Source: Tillandsia leiboldiana
Taxonomy: Eukaryota > Streptophyta > Magnoliopsida > Poales > Bromeliaceae
Reading direction: 5' to 3'
NCBI GenBank assembly: GCA_029204045.2
Contig: CM055080.1
Span: forward strand, 10,046,838-10,110,837
Length of the DNA stretch: 64,000 bases
Part shown: positions 1 to 12,000 of the stretch, one piece after another
Numbering within the stretch: position 1 is the stretch's first letter
How the letters are laid out: each line of letters opens with the position of its first letter
Translations under genes and position numbers: made by a program
Notes under the pieces: model-generated
Told to the model about the DNA's origin: nothing
The model's database searches: none
What the model saw: only the letters and a program-made list of their open reading frames with translations

Positions 1-66
1 TTTTCAGCTCGTTTAATAAGCGAGCCGAACATGAGCTGGGGTCAGCTCACTCGTGTTCGGCTCGTC

Positions 67-140
<74 letters not shown>

Positions 141-541
141 CTATTTAAATTTTAGGTCATCAATTTTTTATAAATTTTAATTATTAGATTAAAATTTTAA
201 TTATTATTTTTTTTTAATTTTATACCTAATAGTAGGAATGAAAATCAAACTTGTTGTTCGCGTATTTAAATTTTAGGTCATCAATTTTTTATAAATTTTA
301 ATTATTAGATTAAAATTTTAATGTTTTAATTTTTTTTTAAATTTTACACCTAATAATAGGAATGAAAATCAAACTTGTTGTTCGCGAGCCAGCTCGTGTT
401 CGGCTCGTTAATAAACGAGCCGAACACGAGCCGAATTTTTCAGCTCGATATTTAAACGAGCCAGCTCGTGTTCGGCTCGTTTATTAAACAAGCCGAACAC
501 GAGCTGACCCCAGCTCGCTCGTGTTCGGCTCGTTGACATCC
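1..541. mobile_element. Non-autonomous element with GAGCCGAACACGAGC inverted repeats (left end outside window)
   Basis: Bases 1-68 and about 388-535 consist of inverted copies of a GAGCCGAACACGAGC/GCTCGTGTTCGGCTC motif. The right end reads GTTGACATCCCTAA, resembling hAT-type termini of the form TAGGGATGT. Between the ends lie a (TA)n tract (about 69-139) and two direct copies of a ~120-bp AT-rich unit (about 143-261 and 262-383), both carrying GGAATGAAAATCAAACTTG. No coding capacity was seen. Assignment to hAT is inferred from the terminus only, because the left end is cut by the window edge. Confidence 0.45.
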
Positions 542-547
542 CTAATC

Positions 548-636
548 TCCACCCATCTAAGGGTGGGGTGTGATGAGAGATCACTGTAAAGTGACCCCTA
601 TATGGCACCCTTTGGGGTGTACATATAGCATTCCTC
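548..636. repeat. Short MITE copy with GCTATATGTACACCCC end
   Basis: This stretch ends in GGGGTGTACATATAGC and holds the hairpin CACCCATCTAAGGGTGGG. It also carries the short inverted motif ATCACTGTAAAGTGAC. Related sequence occurs at 24361-24632 and near 31425-31475, which defines a small dispersed family. Confidence 0.4.
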
Positions 637-888
637 TTTCGTTTTTATCACTAATTGATTTGAATTTTTATAAGAATATTTTAATCAAGTTTCGATTATA
701 TTGAATATAAATATTAAAAATATCGTTATTTAATAATTTAAATTTTTTTTAAAAAATAGTTATTTATTCATTTGATTTATGCAAGATTTTTAATATTATT
801 AATTTTCTCAAATAAACAAAATAGATAGTATGCTAAAAAAATAATTTTATTCTATTATTTTAATTTAATTGCATCCAAAATAAATTAT

Positions 889-988
<100 letters not shown>

Positions 989-1659
989 CAGTTTGTGCAT
1001 TGTGACAATACAAATTATATTATTTATTTATTTATTACCATAAAATTTAGAGCAAAGATTTACAATAATTCTTATATATTGTAAAAAGTTATTAATTACA
1101 CAGTATTTAGTATTGATAAAAAATAAATTTCTCCTAATAATTTCTAGAACCCAAATGTGATGTGAATTTTTTAGGATAAGACTCCAAGTTACTTTCTCTT
1201 TTTTTTTTAACTAATTTGAGAATAATTAGGAAATTCATTATGCACCTACACTATAGTCACTATTAAGCCCACACAAAAAGACAATGAGATGTTCACCTCT
1301 CCAAACATCTAAATGTTAAGACAACATCACCCGCTCCGATACCACTTGTAGTTCATAAACATCAACAATTTATTCTAAAAGGACATGCGGATAGAAAGAA
1401 CGCAACGATCGTAGTTAAAGAACTCAACTACAATGTTCACAAATTTTAATCAAACTTAATTCATCTGAACGTTCGGCCTATTGTTGAGCCTCATGTTATT
1501 AGGTGTATTGTGGACTCCAGTCTTACTGATCAATTTATTGGACTCACCAAATTCAACTTATTAATCTTTTGAATCTATTATCATAGGACAAAAATATGAA
1601 ACTAATAAGTAGCACAGAATATCTGGCGTTATCGACAGCATAGTAGCCGTATTCATATA

Positions 1660-1884
1660 TATGAACTAGGTTACTATACTATTAATAGCACCAAGTCATT
1701 GGTGCTATTAAATTTTCGATCATTGAATGAAAAAATGTACGATTAGTATGATAGTGATTCTCTAAAATTTAGTAAGTAATTGGCATAATAGTATAATCTA
1801 AGAAATAGAAATTATCTTAGTGGTAGATCTAACAGTGAAAAACTTCATAGCACCAAATGATACTATCGATAGCATAGTAACCGA
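1660..1884. repeat. Hairpin (fold-back) element, GCTATCGATAGC family, unit 1
   Basis: The left arm contains TACTATTAATAGCACCAA and GGTGCTATTAAATTTTCGA. The right arm contains the inverted counterparts CATAGCACCAAATGATACTA and GATAGCATAGTAACC. The outer right side abuts a (TA)n tract at 1885-1911. Central sequences around GATAGTGATTCTCTAAAATTTAG are shared with the copy at 46345-46515. Confidence 0.55.
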
Positions 1885-1911
1885 ATATATATATATATAT
1901 ATATATATATG

Positions 1912-2145
1912 AGCTAGGCTGGAATACTATCGATAGCATTTGTCATTAGTGCTACTAATTTTTTAGCCCTTCGATTAAGAGATATGCGGTTATATTGATA
2001 GTGATCTTCTAAGGTTTAGTGGATGATTGGTTGAATAGTAAAAATTTTAAGAGACCACTATAATTCTAACCGCATATCCTTTCATCCAATGACTGAAAAT
2101 TAGTAGCACAAATTATATGGTACTATCGATAGTATTCCAATCGGA
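1912..2145. repeat. Hairpin element, GCTATCGATAGC family, unit 2
   Basis: The arms are GGCTGGAATACTATCGATAG on the left and CTATCGATAGTATTCCAATC on the right, with inner arms GATATGCGGTTATA and TATAATTCTAACCGCATATC. It follows directly on a (TA)n tract. The paralogous copy near 46578-47880 carries a Tourist-like insertion, so this one is the empty-site reference. Confidence 0.6.
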
Positions 2146-2935
2146 CAATATATAATAGTAGCATTTTATGTCTTTATTAAATAATTTTATTCTATTATTT
2201 TAATTTCATTGCATCTAAAATTAAATTGTTGCAAAATATATAATTTTTATTATAACGTACGAATTATATTATTTATTTATTTATTACTATAGAATTTACA
2301 ACAATAATTTACAATAAATGTTATTTATTGTAAAAACTATTAATCATAATAATAGTATTTATTATTGATTAAAAACGGATTTCTCCTAGTGATTTCAAGA
2401 ACCCAAATGTGATGTGAATTTTTTAGGACAAGGCTCCAACTTTCTTTTCTTTACTAACAAATTTGAGAATAATTTGGATTACGATTATGCACCACCTACA
2501 CTCCGGTCACAATTAAGACCACACAAAAAGACAATAAAATGTTCACGTCTCCAAACAATCAAATATTAATGTAGCGTCATTTGCTTTGATACTACTTATA
2601 ATTCCAAACAACCAAATATTAATATAGCGTCATTCATTTTGATGCTACTTATAATTCGTAAACTTCAACCGGTTATTCTAAAAGCAGGCATGTATTAATA
2701 GAAATGATACACCTATCTTATTTAAAGAGCTCAACTACAATGCTCGTAAATTTTGACTATACTTTATTTATTTGAACGTTTAATTTATTATTAGACCTTT
2801 TATCGTAAAGTGTATTGTACACTACAACCTCATTCAATTTATGAAATTCAACTTAAATAATATTTTGGATTTATTAGTACGGGACAAAAAGATGGCACTA
2901 ATAAGTAGCAACAAATGGCTGGTGTATAATAGTCG

Positions 2936-2938
<3 letters not shown>

Positions 2939-2974
<36 letters not shown>

Positions 2975-3593
2975 TTATTATACTGTTAGTAGTACTAAAT
3001 TATTGGGGCTATTAAGTTTTTAACCTTTGGACGAAACGATATGCGGTTAGGATAATAATGGACTCCTGGCCCGTTTGGATTCGGTATAGAACCAGGAATA
3101 GGAGGGATATCCCTCTTATTCTTTCAAACGCACCAAGAATTAATTGGTATAGCTTGTTCCAGCACAACTAGAATAAGTGAGAATTACTGTTCTCACTTTT
3201 CTCCACCACCCTCTTACATTTTTCTTAAATACTCTTCCACGTCTACCGAGGCACCATCTCTCATCTTATTATTACATAATAAAGTTTGAGGGCAAAAATA
3301 TAATTTATCCCAATTAAAATTCTTTATTCCTCTTATTCCTTATTTTCATACCAAACAAAAAATTTCTTATCCCTGGAACCATCCCAAACGCTTTTTTACA
3401 CTAGTTCCGTACTTTATACTTATCCCTGGAATAGCTAGTTCTGTTTTATTCCATTACCAAACGGGCCCTAGGGTTTAGTGGGTGATTGAAAAAATAATAT
3501 AATCTAAGGGATGAAAATGAAAAAAAGGAATAATCTAACAGCGGAAAATTTAATAGTAACAAATGTTTGGCGCTATCAATAGCATAATAGCCG

Positions 3594-3676
<83 letters not shown>
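2939..3676. repeat. (TA)n-flanked hairpin element disrupted by a MITE
   Basis: The (TA)n tracts at 2939-2971 and 3597-3676 bracket an inverted repeat. Its left arm holds GTTATTATACTGTTAGTAGT and its right arm GGCGCTATCAATAGCATAAT. A Tourist-like MITE (3067-3468) sits in the middle. The layout is the same as other members of this hairpin family in the window. Confidence 0.5.
3067..3468. mobile_element. Tourist-like (PIF/Harbinger) MITE
   Basis: The element starts GGCCCGTTTGGATTCGGTAT and ends ACCAAACGGGCC, giving terminal inverted repeats of the GGGCCCGTTTGG type known for Tourist-like MITEs. Right-flank CTA fits a 3-bp TWA-like target duplication; the left end seems to have lost one or two bases. 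At about 400 bp it has no coding capacity. A diverged relative lies at 4336-4722. It is inserted inside a hairpin element, so it arrived later. Confidence 0.65.
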
Positions 3677-3677
<1 letters not shown>

Positions 3678-3704
3678 AAATTAATTATTTTTTTTTAAAA
3701 AAAA

Positions 3705-3838
3705 GTAATATGCTATTCGTTTCGTTTTATTTTTGAAATAAATTTTAGCTGAAAATATGAAGCAACTAGATTTCGAATTCGAGATCTCGAATATCAACCA
3801 TTAAATTCTTTACTGCTTGTGCTAGGCATAGCCAATGA
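3705..3838 (-). mobile_element. tRNA-derived SINE, degenerate copy
   Basis: Read on the minus strand this matches the better copy at 50506-50630 over its length, with an A-box-like stretch near 3812-3829, a decayed B box (3770-3785) and the same 3' part (TTAGCTGAAAATATG.. in plus reading). Several box positions are mutated. It lies next to a long (TA)n tract. Confidence 0.5.
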
Positions 3839-3839
3839 A

Positions 3840-5478
3840 AAATAAAAATTTTGTTCAAATAATAGTAGCATTTTATGACTTTATTAAATTAAAATCTAAT
3901 AAGAGCACGTGACTAGGAGCATATGATTAAGAAAATTATTTCGAGGTCCATCACGTTAGCCATTTAATAACTAGATCGTATAATTTATCGTTCGTCCTGT
4001 TTCTACGGTCAATTCTTATCGAATTCAAAAAAGGAAAAAAAAAAATTCTAAATCAATCATAATAACTAAAGAGTACATTTCAATCGAAGCCCGTAGCTAA
4101 TCGGGCACGACTTTTTAAATCCAAATTTTTTTTTTTAAAAAAAAAAATGACTTTATATAGTAGCGAAAAAAAATTGTAGAATTTTTATTTTACTATTTTA
4201 GTAGCGTGATCATTTCAACGAGAAAATTATTTATACTTCTAAAAAAGCTTATGCAGATTCAATCGACTAAAAATTAATTTGTTTTCGTTACCGTTCCATC
4301 ACCAATTGTACATCTAGAAGCCATGAGAAATCCGGCCCGTTTGGATTCTCTGTAGAACGGAAAATAAAAAAAATATTTTTTTTATTTTTTTAAGCATACC
4401 AGAAATTAATTGGTATAAATTGTTTCAGTATAACTAGAATAAATGAGAATTACTGTTCTCACTCTTCCCAACCATCCTCTTATATTTTCATTAAATATTC
4501 TTTCACGTCTACCGAGACACCATCTCTCATTTTATTATTACATAATAAAGTTTGATGGCAAAAAGATAATTTATTTCAATTAAAACTCTTTATTCATCTT
4601 ATTTCTCATTCTCATACCAAACACAAAATCTCTTATTCCTGAAACTATTCCAAACATTTTTTTATACTAGTTTCGTATTTTATATTTTTTCATAGGATAA
4701 CTAGTTCTGTTTTATCTCATTTCTAAAAATCCATGTCCAGAATCAACTTTTTCTAATGTAGACTTTTCCTTTCCCAGATGGGAAAACTTGTCTCGATCTT
4801 CTTAATTTGCTGTTTTTCGTTTATCAAAGTATTGGTAAAAATGTCTGGAGACCCTCTCAACTCTGGCACTTTTTGAAATACCCCCTCGAGATTTTTTTTT
4901 TTTCTTTTGTACTGATGATATATCGTTATTTCAGACAATTAAATTAAAAATAATCCATCATTTCTTTAGATACTAATTTAAAGAAGCTTATAATTTCAAC
5001 AAAATTCTCAACTTTGGCGATTAAGATTAATATTTAAATTTCGCTCTCAAAAAAAAAATTAATATTTAAATCTGTTAGAGATAAATTTGTTAAGATTTAA
5101 ATATTAATTAAAATAAAAATTTATTTAGACTAGAATTTGGATATAGTTTTTGCTGTAAGTTATAAATATAGTATAGTTGCTATTATTTTGGTGGTGGTGG
5201 TGGTGGTAGAGTTTAGTCACAACCACGGTGGTGGTAGAATTTAACCATACTCATACAATATAGTGGAGGCTAGAATTTAGCCATATTCATATGGCATGAT
5301 CAAAATGTTCATAATTTTGAATGCACGTACGAATGCGTTCAAAGAGAGAAGTTTTCTAGGTTTATAGAAGACGAAAAAAAGATAAGTAAGATTCAGGAGG
5401 AGGGCTCGGATTGAAGCTACTCTATTGTAAAAGAGGAATCCGTATAATTTTTCTCTTGGTTAATGAATCATATTTCAC

Positions 5479-5556
<78 letters not shown>

Positions 5557-5867
5557 TTGTGATTGTGTTGGTTGCAGTTCTGTTGATGAGACGGATTTAT
5601 GATAAAAATCTGATTCGACGTTTTAATTGCCAAATTTTAATACTAGAAGTTACCAAAGCAGACTATGAATTCATAAAATCTGGTATCAAGACGAGTACCA
5701 AATTTTCAATAATTTCTTCAGATACTAATTAAAGAAGCTAATAATTTCAGCAAAATTCTCAACTTAATGGAAGGAAATATATAGATTAGGGACCCATATC
5801 CATATCCAAATTACAAATGGTTGAGGGGGTCTCCACTATCTTTTACATACAAGAATGGCCAGATGCT
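3840..5867. other. Intergenic AT-rich DNA, no gene seen
   Basis: Contains the second Tourist-like MITE (4336-4722), a GGT trinucleotide run near 5192-5207, and a (TA)n tract at 5482-5554. About 4750-4960 and 5690-5870 share the phrases TTCTTTAGATACTAATT and CTCAACTT with opposite-end context, suggesting a further decayed repeat. The short reading frames here are products of low complexity. The segment directly precedes the LTR element. Confidence 0.5.
4336..4722. mobile_element. Tourist-like MITE, diverged copy
   Basis: Begins GGCCCGTTTGGATTCTCTGT and follows the element at 3067-3468 through its interior, including the shared phrases AGAATTACTGTTCTCACT and CCATCTCTCAT. The 3' terminus is eroded (CATTTCTAAAAATCC instead of ACCAAACGGGCC). 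No coding capacity. Confidence 0.55.
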
Positions 5868-5872
5868 GAGCA
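5868..5872. other. Target site duplication GAGCA, left
   Basis: GAGCA directly precedes the TG of the first LTR and is repeated exactly at 17342-17346 after the last LTR. Five base pairs is the usual duplication length for Ty3/gypsy integration. Confidence 0.9.
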
Positions 5873-8800
5873 TGTCACGCCCCGGGTGTAAACCAGAACC
5901 CGGGCCCGTCTACAGATCCGCCGTATACACAGAATTTCCCGTGTATACGAAGCGCTGGTAACCTGCTCAAGTATAGATGATGTAATAAACGAGCATAAAC
6001 AGAGCTAAACAGTAACTAATACATCTCAGATAAAGCAGAAAAGTAAAGGTGCAGAAAGTAACTCTCAATAATACATATGTCTCTCCCAGCTCACTAATCA
6101 AATACAACCAGCTGGCCGAAGCCAGACCCAAAAAGAAATGAATAGTAGAGTATCTGAGAGTATCGGGGTACATCTAATAATAGAACTGGTGCCTGGGTGG
6201 ACCGCTATCTAGTCCGCGATTCTCTTACCTCGGTCCGCAGTGGAGGGTCCTGCAACAGCCGCAGACGACTCTGCAAAACAAAGGGGAATAGAAGAAGAAA
6301 AGCAGTGGGGAGTGAGAACTACTATAAAACAGTAGCCTCCTCCTAGTGGGTAGACCTCAACACAAATGTGCCCACTAGGACTATAAGAGGCAGAAAAGAT
6401 GAACAGAGGTGGTAAGCTGTAATTAAAACTGCTGATGATGAATAGAGCTACCACTACATGCCTCTAATGAGCTAACTGATAGATTAGCTATATGTATGCA
6501 TCAGAATGTCAACGCCTGCCTGTCTAGACCCAATCGATACACCAGTAAGCACTGGTACTGCCTGCTCTGCCTGCCAAATCGGGTATGCCAGCCTACGCAT
6601 AACACCGATAGGAAAAGGGAGTCTCGAAGACTCGAAGCCTGTAAAAACGCACACTCCGGAGTGGCACTCGAGGGGAGCGACCCACACGAGTATAATGCCT
6701 GGGTAACAAGTACCAAATCAGCAGGACTGGATCATGACTCTGATCACGGTGGAAAACCCATCCACTAAAAGAAATCCAAATCCTCTATCCCAATCTGATG
6801 CAATAACTACTGTCCGGTCAACCGCCAAAGATCCGCGGTTGCCGCAATGCCCGGCCCTCACAGCCTGCCTGTCCCAAAGCCCACAACTGTCTGACTACAC
6901 TATCCCAGTCCCTGCTCGAACCCGAGCGCACTATCCCCCGAATATAAATAAAAGAAGAGAAAAGCATGGTTTCTCCTAAGTCAATTCCAGCATGATAGTG
7001 TAGCAGAAAAAGGTGGCCTAACTAGATGTCCATTTAAGCATGCAAAGTCCTTTATATAAAAACAGGGTTTAAATATTATTATCCTTCCCAATAGAGAGGT
7101 ATGCCACTAGTTAAACTTTCATTTGCTAAGTTATCCCATATCCATTTATCACATAAGCATAAGAGGTCCCAAAGTGTACGAGTAAGATAGTCCTTTATAG
7201 CAAAACTCCCCCCCCCCCCCCCCCCCCCCCGTGAGGTTTAAACGACATATTAATATAAGAATCATCCATTCATTAATACTTAGTCCATTTTAAGATGTAG
7301 CCCAAGCAATAAGTCCAATTCTCAACCAAGATGCCATTTTAACTTATTCCGGTTCATTTAGCAACATAACAGTGAAGCACTCCAATAGGCCTAGTGGGGA
7401 CATCATAAGTAGGAGGTAAACAACGGTACCCACCTCGAGCGCTAAATCCGGTCCTCAAAGGCTAAGTCCGCGCTCGCTCCGGAAAAACCCCGCAACCCTG
7501 TGCCAAAGATCCCAAAGAACCCACACAAATTACAATTCAAGTTTAACCCAAAATCTGTCTCCCAAATTCAGATTTACTGTTCAGCCATTTTTACCTGTGA
7601 CACGTGCCCACAAAATTCCCAGAAAATATACACTGCGATCTACGCGACGATCCGGTCGAAACAAGTACCTGCACGTTTTACCACGATTTTCCTGTGCTGA
7701 GAACGAAAAACGACAAGAGGACCACCTCAAACAATACATTCATCCCAAAACAGCGATATAAAATTCTGTAAAAAGGGATTCCTCACCTTCAGGGAAATTC
7801 CACAAAAATCCACGAAAATTCCAGGAGATTCCTCGTGACGCGTAGATGCAAATCCCCTTTTGAATCGCCCTGTTTCGATGCTCGAGCGCGAAGTTATCGC
7901 CAAAACGAGATGGTGCTGTCCCAAAACTCCGCGACGGAAAAAGGGTCAGAAAGAAGCCACAGAATCACCATCAAAACCTCTGAATCAAGAGAAACTCATA
8001 AAAGAGAAAGTGAAGCCCTACCTGTCAAGAATCCGACGGCGCAAAAATCGTAAAAACAGGATGTCGGGGTGAGCCGGGGGAGCTAGAACACCGAAATGCG
8101 ACGAATCTGGTAGCCGTAGAACGATCGTCGCGCCGCGCCGGATAAATGCAAACCTTGGGATCCGAGCCTTCAAAATTCCTGAGATTTCTACAGTGGATGG
8201 AGGATTGGGAGAGGAAGAAATGTCTAAGAGGGGGCTCGGAGTGGTTCCAAACAGAAAGGGAGAAATCGGGCTCCCAATGCCCTAAAAGAATCAAGAAGGA
8301 GAAAAAACAAACCCGCGTTATTGGATTCGGGCCGCGTTTGGGCCCGGATCCGCCAGGGCGGGTCGGACGCGTTCCGTCCGACCGGGCGGAACCAACCAGC
8401 ACGCGACGCGCGTCCCCACAGGAGATCGGCGCGCATCCCGCACAGCGAACAGCCGTGCGGGGCGCGCCAGCGGCCGACGCGCGTCCCGACCGCGCGGTCA
8501 GCCCCGCAGGCGCTCGCCAATGGCGAGGCGACGCGCGTCCCACGCACTGTGCGGTCAGGCGCGGGGGCAGGCGTTGTCCCCTGCGCCGAGTCCCATGAGC
8601 CCGCCAGTAGCCATACGCCACGTGTCTGTGCGCCGGGTCCGTGCACCCCGCCGAGCCGTTCCATGCACCGGGCGCCGCGGGCCGGCCAATGAGGGCCCGC
8701 CACGTGGCATCCGGCGGTCCACGGCCCTCCCCCATGCACCAGGAGACATTAGAAACTTCCGGGGGTCCGTTTTTGGGCATCCGGACTCCAAATCCGGCAA

Positions 8801-9032
8801 ATAAATAGCCGTTTTCAAGCGTTTTTTCCGCGCTGAATCCAAATACGCCATCCGTTTGGCCTAGAAATTTTTCTAAAATTCGGCAAACCCCGCCGAAGGC
8901 CAAACTAACAATAAACACTGCCACGGACCCACCTGTGCTGTCCCTTTGACACACTGTGGATCAAACACCATCATTAGGTGTTTCACACTTGGATTCACGG
9001 GAAAACAGTGCATGGAAACCTGGATCATCACA
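5873..9032 (-). repeat. 3' LTR of the chromovirus
   Basis: 3,160 bp; reads TGTCACGCCC...ATCATCACA on the plus strand. It differs from the other LTR at 6024 (T versus C), at one base in the AGAGAAAAGCATGG stretch near 6963 (G versus A), in a C homopolymer (7208-7230, 23 versus 17) and by one extra T near 8827. About 8330-8720 is strongly GC- and CpG-rich. A 309-codon open frame on the minus strand (8025-8954) lies in this LTR, but the other LTR's one-base change alters its N-terminal part, so it is probably not a gene. Confidence 0.95.
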
Positions 9033-9043
9033 TCCTCCCCTAC
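9033..9043 (-). promoter_or_regulatory. Polypurine tract of the chromovirus
   Basis: On the minus strand the bases just before the 3' LTR read AGTAGGGGAGGA, a purine tract abutting the TGTGATG start of the LTR. This is the expected priming site for plus-strand DNA synthesis. Confidence 0.8.
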
Positions 9044-9080
9044 TAAAAGAAAGTTTCGTCCTCGAAACTAAAATCATACC

Positions 9081-12000
9081 TCAAGTCGGGGCCTCAAACA
9101 ATTGGGGGTGGGCATCCAACATCGCTGACTCCAGCTCCCACGTAGCTTCGCGCTCGCCCTGGTTGCTCCACAGAACCTTCACATAAGGGATGGCCCGGCT
9201 GCGCAGCTCTCTAACCTCGCGGTCCAAAATCCGCAGTGGCCGCTCGACATAGCTCAAGTCCTCCGCAACCTCCAGTGGGACGAAATCAATGATGTGCGAC
9301 GGGTCATGAACATATCTCCTCAGGGTGGATACATGAAACACGTCGTGAACACTAGCCAATCTGGGAGGAAGTGCAAGCCGGTAGGCAACTGGCCCGATGC
9401 GCTCCAATACCTCAAAAGGTCCGATATAACGAGGGCTCAGTTTTCCACGAATCCCAAATCTCCGAATCCCTTTCGACGGCGAGACTTTCAAAAAGACATG
9501 ATCGCCCACCTGAAACTCCAAGTCTCGTCGTCGGGTGTCAGCATAACTCTTCTGCCGGCTCTGAGCTGTCTCCAGATGTCGTCGAATCAGTCTGACCTTC
9601 TCCTCTGCCTCCAATAGTAGATCAGGACCCAAGGTCTTCTTCTCGCCCACATCACTCCAATATAGGGGTGACCGACACTTGCGCCCATACAACGCTTCAA
9701 ACGGGGCCATCTGGATGCTCGCTTGATAGCTGTTGTTGTACGCAAACTCGACCAATCCCAGGTGTCGGTGCCACCCGCCCCCAAAGTCCAGAACGCATGC
9801 TCGTAGCATATCCTCGAGAGTCTGAATGGTGCGCTCTGACTGTCCGTCCGTCTGTGGGTGAAAAGCTGTGCTGAAGTGAAGCCGTGTCCCTAGGGCCGTC
9901 TGTAAACTCCTCCAAAAGTGCGAGACAAACCTCGAGTCCCTATCCGACACGATGGAAATGGGTATCCCGTGCAATCTGACCACCTCGGCCAAGTACACCT
10001 GTGCCAGTCGATCCAATGGCCAAGTCATCTGAACTGGTATAAAGTGAGCGGATTTGGTGAGTCTGTCCACGACCACCCAGATCGCATCCGCTCCAGCCTG
10101 AGCTCTCGGCAATCCCGTGACAAAATCCATAGTGATATGATCCCACTTCCATTCAGGGATCGGGAGGCTCTGCAACTTGCCAGCAGGTACACGATGCTCA
10201 GCCTTTACTTGCTGACAAGTTAAGCAGTGCGCCACAAATCTGCCAATATCTCTTTTCATGCCGCTCCACCAGAACTGTGCCTTGAGGTCCTTATACATCT
10301 TAGTCCCACCAGGATGGATGGTATAAGGTGTATAATGAGCCTCCCGCAAGATCTGCTCTCGAGTCTCCGAGTCCATAGGCACGCAAGCTCGGTCCCTGTA
10401 CCGTAGTACTCCCGAAGCATCAACTGAGAAATCCCCTGCCTCTCCAGCCGGAATCTGCTCTCGAATCCTCATCAGATGGGGGTCCTCACTCTGTTTCTCC
10501 CGAATCCTGTCCAACAGAGTGGGCTGCACGACCAAGGACAATAGTCTAGCAGAAACCCCCGGGGACACCACCTCAAGCTCTAACCGCCTCATCTGCTCCA
10601 ATAATGGCGCCTGATCGGTGATCATCATAGATAAGCTCTGCACTGCTCTCCTGCTCAGGGCATCAGCGACCACGTTTGCCTTGCCGGGATGGTAAAGTAT
10701 GTCCACATCGTAATCCTTTAACAGCTCCAACCATCTGCGCTGCCTCAGATTGAGCTCCTTCTGCGTGAACAGATACTTCAGGCTCTTGTGGTCGGTGTAA
10801 ATCTCGCAGTGTTCCCCATACAGATAGTGGCGCCACAACTTCAGTGCGAAGATCACAGCCGCTAGCTCCAAGTCATGGGTAGGGTAATTTTTCTCATAAT
10901 CCTTGAGTTGTCGCGAAGCATAAGCGATTACCTTACCCTCCTGCATCAGCACGCACCCGAGTCCACTATGCGATGCGTCACTGTAGATCACGTATCCTTT
11001 CCCCATAACAGGGAGGGAAAGGATAGGAGCTGACATCAATCTAGTCTTCAGTTCCTCGAAGCTTCTCTGGCAATCCTCACTCCAGATGAACTTGATTCCT
11101 TTGCGCGTCAAACGAGTGAGGGGTGCGGAAAGTTTCGCAAAACCCTCCACAAACCGACGGTAATAACCTGCCAAGCCCATAAAACTGCGAACCTCTGCTA
11201 CCGTCGTCGGTCGGGGCCAATCCCGGATCGCCTCAATCTTCGCCGGGTCTACCGCCACTCCCGCGGCTGAAATCACATGGCCCAAAAAGGCAACCTCTCG
11301 AAGCCAAAACTCGCACTTAGACAACTTGGCATACAACTTCTTCTCCCTCAGAAGTTGCAGCACTATCCTCAGATGCTCCTCGTGCTCCACATCGCTCCGA
11401 GAGTAAATCAGGATGTCATCGATGAACACTACCACAAACCGGTCCAGATAAGGTCGAAAGACCCTGTTCATCAAATCCATAAATGCGGCAGGGGCATTAG
11501 TCAATCCAAAAGGCATGACGGTGAACTCGTAATGCCCGTACCGAGTCCTGAATGCTGTCTTAGGAACATCCTCGGTCTTCACCTTCAGTTGGTGGTAACC
11601 AGACTGTAAATCAATCTTAGAGAAGACACAAGACCCTTGCAGCTGATCAAATAAGTCGTCGATGCGCGGCAAAGGGTACTTGTTCTTGATGGTCACTTTA
11701 TTCAGCTCTCGGTAATCCACACAAAGACGAAGTGAACCATCCTTCTTCTTCACGAACAGCACCGGTGCTCCCCAAGGTGATACACTCGGCCTCACAAAAC
11801 CCTTATCCAATAAATCCTGGAGTTGCGCCTTCAACTCCCGCAGCTCCGCCGGTGCCATTCGGTAAGGGGCCTTAGAGATTGGCGCAGTTCCTGGGACTAC
11901 GTCAATCAAAAACTCGATCTCCCTATCCGGCGGCATACTAGTCAGCTCTGGTGGGAAAACATCCGGGAACTCGTGGACTATAGGGATATCCGCGAGTCCC

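Noticed and set aside
1320..1345. GATACCACTTG as evidence of a full LTR retrotransposon
   Set aside because: The motif resembles a PBS complement, but no LTR pair or coding region could be found around it.
2841..3023. 60-codon frame rich in Tyr-Ile
   Set aside because: It is a translation of a (TA)n tract. The same applies to frames at 5411-5732, 19275-19514, 19846-20048, 26200-26382, 34056-34256 and 34626-35133.
8146..8804. Plus-strand frames of 94-150 codons in the GC-rich LTR part (repeated at 16456-17114)
   Set aside because: GC-rich sequence lacks stop codons by chance; frames are antisense to the element, overlap one another and have no recognisable domain.
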